A stretch of 64,000 nucleotides of DNA, taken from positions 1 through 64,000 of the forward strand of contig JACRFZ010000087.1 of NCBI GenBank assembly GCA_016212515.1, read 5' to 3'. Positions 61,636 to 64,000 of this stretch are shown in pieces; the first letter of the stretch is position 1; each line of letters begins with the position of its first letter. This DNA is from Candidatus Melainabacteria bacterium. GTDB taxonomy: Bacteria; Cyanobacteriota; Vampirovibrionia; Obscuribacterales; Obscuribacteraceae. The notes below the pieces were generated by a model. That model had not been told where the DNA came from and did no database searches. It saw only the letters and a list, made by a program, of their open reading frames with translations. The translations under genes and the position numbers were made by a program.

Positions 61636-63198
61636 ATGAACAGATTACCGCCCAACAAGCCCAGTGAAAACACCCCCAGTGGCGGACCCCGTCGTCTTAG
61701 ATTGCCGGCGGAGTCGGCCTGCCCTGCTTTGAGCAAGGTGCGCGTGCTGCTTGAAGAGGCCCAGAGCAAACGGGGCACTTTGATTGAAATGCCCTGGTCT
61801 CAACCGGACCATAAGAGCTTCATTATCACAGTGCAATGGGATGAAACTCTGAAAGATCCTGTCTGGACGCTTTACGAAGAAATCGAAGGCACATCCAAGG
61901 TAGTCTGGACGCAACCTTTTGCAGCCGCTGACCTGGAATTCATGTACGACATATTGTCTATGTCGGCAGGCAGCACCTCCGGCGGGCTGGCCATACCTGA
62001 TGAATTAAAGATCAAGCCGGTAGAAGCTCCAAGGATGAGCGACCTAGACAAATTCAACGAGGCCCCGGCAGCGGCACCCATGGGCGGGGGTCTGGGCGGC
62101 GGCTTGGGCGGTGGTCTGGGCGGCGGCTTGGGCGGCGGTCTGGGCGGCGGCTTAGGCGGTGGTCTGGGCGGCGGCTTTGGAAACTTCCAGGCCGGTGCTT
62201 CCGCTACCAACCTTCCACCGGTTAATCAGCCGACACCGGCTCCCGTGCAACCACAACCGCCGGTGCCTGCACCTATGCCGGTGCAAACTCCGGTACCCGG
62301 TCCTCTGCCGCCACAAATGCCTCAGCAGATGCAATATCCGCCGCAACCCATACCCGGTCAACAGCCCATGGGATATCCACCTCAGCAGATGCAGTATCCG
62401 CCCCAGCAAATGCAGTATCCACCTCAGCAGATGCAATATCCGCCTCAACCCATGCCCGGTCAGCAGCCCATGGGTTATCCACCTCAGCAGATGCAGTATC
62501 CGCCCCAGCAGATGCAATATCCGGCCCAGCCTTATCCCCAGACCTCCATGCCGGAGCCCAAAATTCCGCTCGATTATCATCTCATCGACAAGCGAGCCAA
62601 TATACTGCTGGGCACGCTTCTAAGAGAAGCGGGTCTAATCTCAGAACCCACACTGGAAGCCGCTCTCAAACTGCAGGAATTGGTGCGGGATGAGAAGCTG
62701 ACCACGGAAAAAGCACCGGATGTATTGAAGCGCCTCCATGCCATGGGCGGCAGTATCGATCAATACCTCACCAAAGGCGATCTGGAAAAGCCGGCAGGCT
62801 TACAGGCCGGCTCCAGGCAAGCCGTAGCCGGTCATGAACAAGCCCAGGCTCGACCACAAGCACCGGCTCAGGGCGGTCAACGAGATTTGAAAGGGGCTTT
62901 CGATCTGTTGCAAAAGGCGCAACTTCTGACCGAAAGCGATTTGACCACAGCCGTCAACGTCCGCAAAAAGCACGGTGGCGATGTAGTGCAAATTTTGGAA
63001 GCAGCCGGAAAAGTACACAAGTCCACGGTAGAAGCAGCACTCACCAGTCTGCCCTTGATCCGAGAAGGGCTCATGAAAATCGAACAGGTAATCATGGCTC
63101 TCAACTATTGCGAGCGTATGAGAGTCGGTTTCGATGAGGCTCTCGATGAAATGGGTTGGCAGAACCCCCGCAAACTGCGCACCGACTTGCCATTGTAA
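61636..63198 (+). CDS. Pro/Gly-rich protein with MshEN-like helical repeats (paralog B)
   Basis: 520 aa. Residues 35-110 match paralog A (IEMPWSQPDHKSFIITVQW...PVWTLYEE...LEFMYDILSM). Residues 149-185 are GGGL repeats; 195-310 are Pro/Gln/Met-rich with PQQMQYPP repeats. From about 315 come helical modules (LLGTLLREAGLISEPTLEAALKL, LLQKAQLLTESDLTTAVNVRKKHG) ending in QVIMALNYCERMRVGFDEALDEMGW. Paralog A has the same ends but different low-complexity middles. The pseudo-receiver/Hpt gene starts 28 bp after its stop, suggesting a signalling role. Confidence 0.88.
   Translation: MNRLPPNKPSENTPSGGPRRLRLPAESACPALSKVRVLLEEAQSKRGTLIEMPWSQPDHKSFIITVQWDETLKDPVWTLYEEIEGTSKVVWTQPFAAADLEFMYDILSMSAGSTSGGLAIPDELKIKPVEAPRMSDLDKFNEAPAAAPMGGGLGGGLGGGLGGGLGGGLGGGLGGGLGGGFGNFQAGASATNLPPVNQPTPAPVQPQPPVPAPMPVQTPVPGPLPPQMPQQMQYPPQPIPGQQPMGYPPQQMQYPPQQMQYPPQQMQYPPQPMPGQQPMGYPPQQMQYPPQQMQYPAQPYPQTSMPEPKIPLDYHLIDKRANILLGTLLREAGLISEPTLEAALKLQELVRDEKLTTEKAPDVLKRLHAMGGSIDQYLTKGDLEKPAGLQAGSRQAVAGHEQAQARPQAPAQGGQRDLKGAFDLLQKAQLLTESDLTTAVNVRKKHGGDVVQILEAAGKVHKSTVEAALTSLPLIREGLMKIEQVIMALNYCERMRVGFDEALDEMGWQNPRKLRTDLPL
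62082..62180 (+). repeat. GGGL-coding tandem repeat
   Basis: Near-identical 12-bp units (GGCGGCTTGGGC and variants, alternating GGT/GGC) encode about eight GGGL copies inside paralog B. Such a tract is prone to slippage. Confidence 0.9.
62310..62540 (+). repeat. PQQMQYPP-coding repeat
   Basis: Repeated units encode PPQQMQYPPQ and PGQQPMGYPPQ inside paralog B; the DNA repeats CAGATGCA(G/A)TATCCGCC several times. A Pro/Gln/Tyr-rich linker. Confidence 0.85.
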
Positions 63199-63226
63199 GG
63201 GGCGCAACAAAGCAGGATAGGCGGGC

Positions 63227-64000
63227 ATGGGAAAGCAAATTTTATTGGTAGACAGCGACCTGCAATTCGCCAAGCTGGTCGCATCCGTGCTGGAGGGGCG
63301 CGGTCATAAAATTGTGCAGGCGGACTCCCTGAAAGCAGCCGAAGCAGCCCTCAATAAACCGGAAACACCTTACGATCTTATGATCGTAGGTAGTCCAATG
63401 CCCCAGGGAGATGAACTGCATTGGATTTTAGAACGCCGCCGCAGCGGCATGATCACCAAATTGGTGCTGGTGGGCGAAAGTGGAAAGCATATCGAATCCC
63501 TGCGCACCAAAATCACTGCCGACCATGCAGTGGCGCTTTCAGTGCATAAACCGCTTATCCCTTACATTTTTGGAGCGCAAATAGACCGCACCATCGACGA
63601 TGATCGCTCGGAAGCGGCCGCTCAAAAAATGAAAGACTTCGAGACCATGTTCCTGGCTCTGGTTACCAAATATGCCAGGGTTTTGCCAAATCGCATCAAT
63701 GAACTGGCGGAGGCCATTGAACGGGCCAAGAATAATCCGGCCAGCACCGATCTCTCCGCGGAAGTGCGCGGCTTGGCCCACAAGATAAAAGGCACGGGCG
63801 GCTCTCTTGGATTTCGGCGGGTGTCGGAATTGATGGCTTACATCGAAGATGCAGCAGCCACTGTCCATGAGAAGCCGAAAGAAGAACAGCTAATCATCTG
63901 GGCTGAAGTAGATCGAAAACTGCTGGAAGTAAAGGAAGCAGGCGATTCTGAATGCCAGGAGATTAATGAGGCAGTGGCGGCATCGGGCTTGAAGCCTCAA
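63227..64000 (+). CDS. Degenerate receiver plus Hpt protein (3' end outside window)
   Basis: 258 codons from ATG 63227 to the edge, no stop. The receiver-like domain (1-125) begins ILLVDSDLQFA and keeps the Lys (SVHKPL), but the phospho-acceptor Asp position reads MIVGSPMPQGDE, with Gly instead of Asp. A second domain (about 130-215) has AHKIKGTGGSLGF, the HxxKG motif of histidine phosphotransfer (Hpt) domains with the His kept. This is a protein that could pass phosphate through Hpt while its receiver is inactive. It lies 28 bp after paralog B and likely belongs to its operon. A more distal domain may be missing. Confidence 0.8.
   Translation, partial: MGKQILLVDSDLQFAKLVASVLEGRGHKIVQADSLKAAEAALNKPETPYDLMIVGSPMPQGDELHWILERRRSGMITKLVLVGESGKHIESLRTKITADHAVALSVHKPLIPYIFGAQIDRTIDDDRSEAAAQKMKDFETMFLALVTKYARVLPNRINELAEAIERAKNNPASTDLSAEVRGLAHKIKGTGGSLGFRRVSELMAYIEDAAATVHEKPKEEQLIIWAEVDRKLLEVKEAGDSECQEINEAVAASGLKPQ

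Overview
The window reads as bacterial chromosome, densely packed with genes on both strands. The gene set is: long low-complexity LysM and YD-repeat proteins, many secreted TPR, WD40 and LRR proteins of no known family, a PiT phosphate transporter, a PPK2 polyphosphate kinase, an orphan FeoB, homogentisate dioxygenase, and a SWIM/MoxR/vWA cluster. This is the style I associate with the non-photosynthetic cyanobacterial relatives (Vampirovibrionia/Melainabacteria, order Obscuribacterales, 'Ca. Obscuribacter'-like). That placement is an inference from gene content; no rRNA is present to confirm it. There is no sign of phage, insertion sequences or CRISPR.

Layout. 1-14890: a giant repeat protein running off the left edge (minus strand, at least 2594 aa), a 1764-aa LysM protein (minus) and a divergent 377-aa LysM protein (plus) that shares its C-terminal domain. 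14924-21667: GT9 glycosyltransferase, a small orphan gene, GNAT acetyltransferase, a PiT transporter-Usp pair, and a LysM membrane protein-DinG helicase pair. 22129-27861: a double-module M16 peptidase, FeoB and tRNA-His. 27872-35824: lineage-type orphan genes, an APC permease, a DUF4279 protein and a WD40-like secreted protein. 35967-45064: PPK2, then five same-strand, mostly overlapping genes (SWIM zinc finger, DUF5691-like, MoxR ATPase, DUF5682-like, vWA). 45061-54864: secreted PEBP and Cys-motif proteins, DUF1963, an OmpA-domain protein, dnaK preceded by a possible 35-aa ORF, a Spy-like protein, TPR proteins and a 55-aa membrane protein. 54908-64000: an SDR-type enzyme, two paralogous Pro-rich proteins with MshEN-like helical repeats, ProC, an LRR protein, a TPR protein, HmgA, and a pseudo-receiver/Hpt protein cut by the right edge.

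How they fit together. PiT-Usp and PPK2 suit a phosphate and polyphosphate accumulating lifestyle. The five-gene cluster at 37175-45064 is the strongest candidate for a poorly understood system. It combines a MoxR AAA+ ATPase and a MIDAS-type vWA protein with a SWIM zinc finger, a helical-repeat protein, and a protein whose motifs resemble the TraB/TIKI/EreA fold. The 57-63 kb paralogs, one of them 28 bp upstream of the pseudo-receiver/Hpt gene, look like a second, signalling-related set. The 0-15 kb LysM/YD proteins look like a surface or envelope set with a shared, unnamed C-terminal domain.
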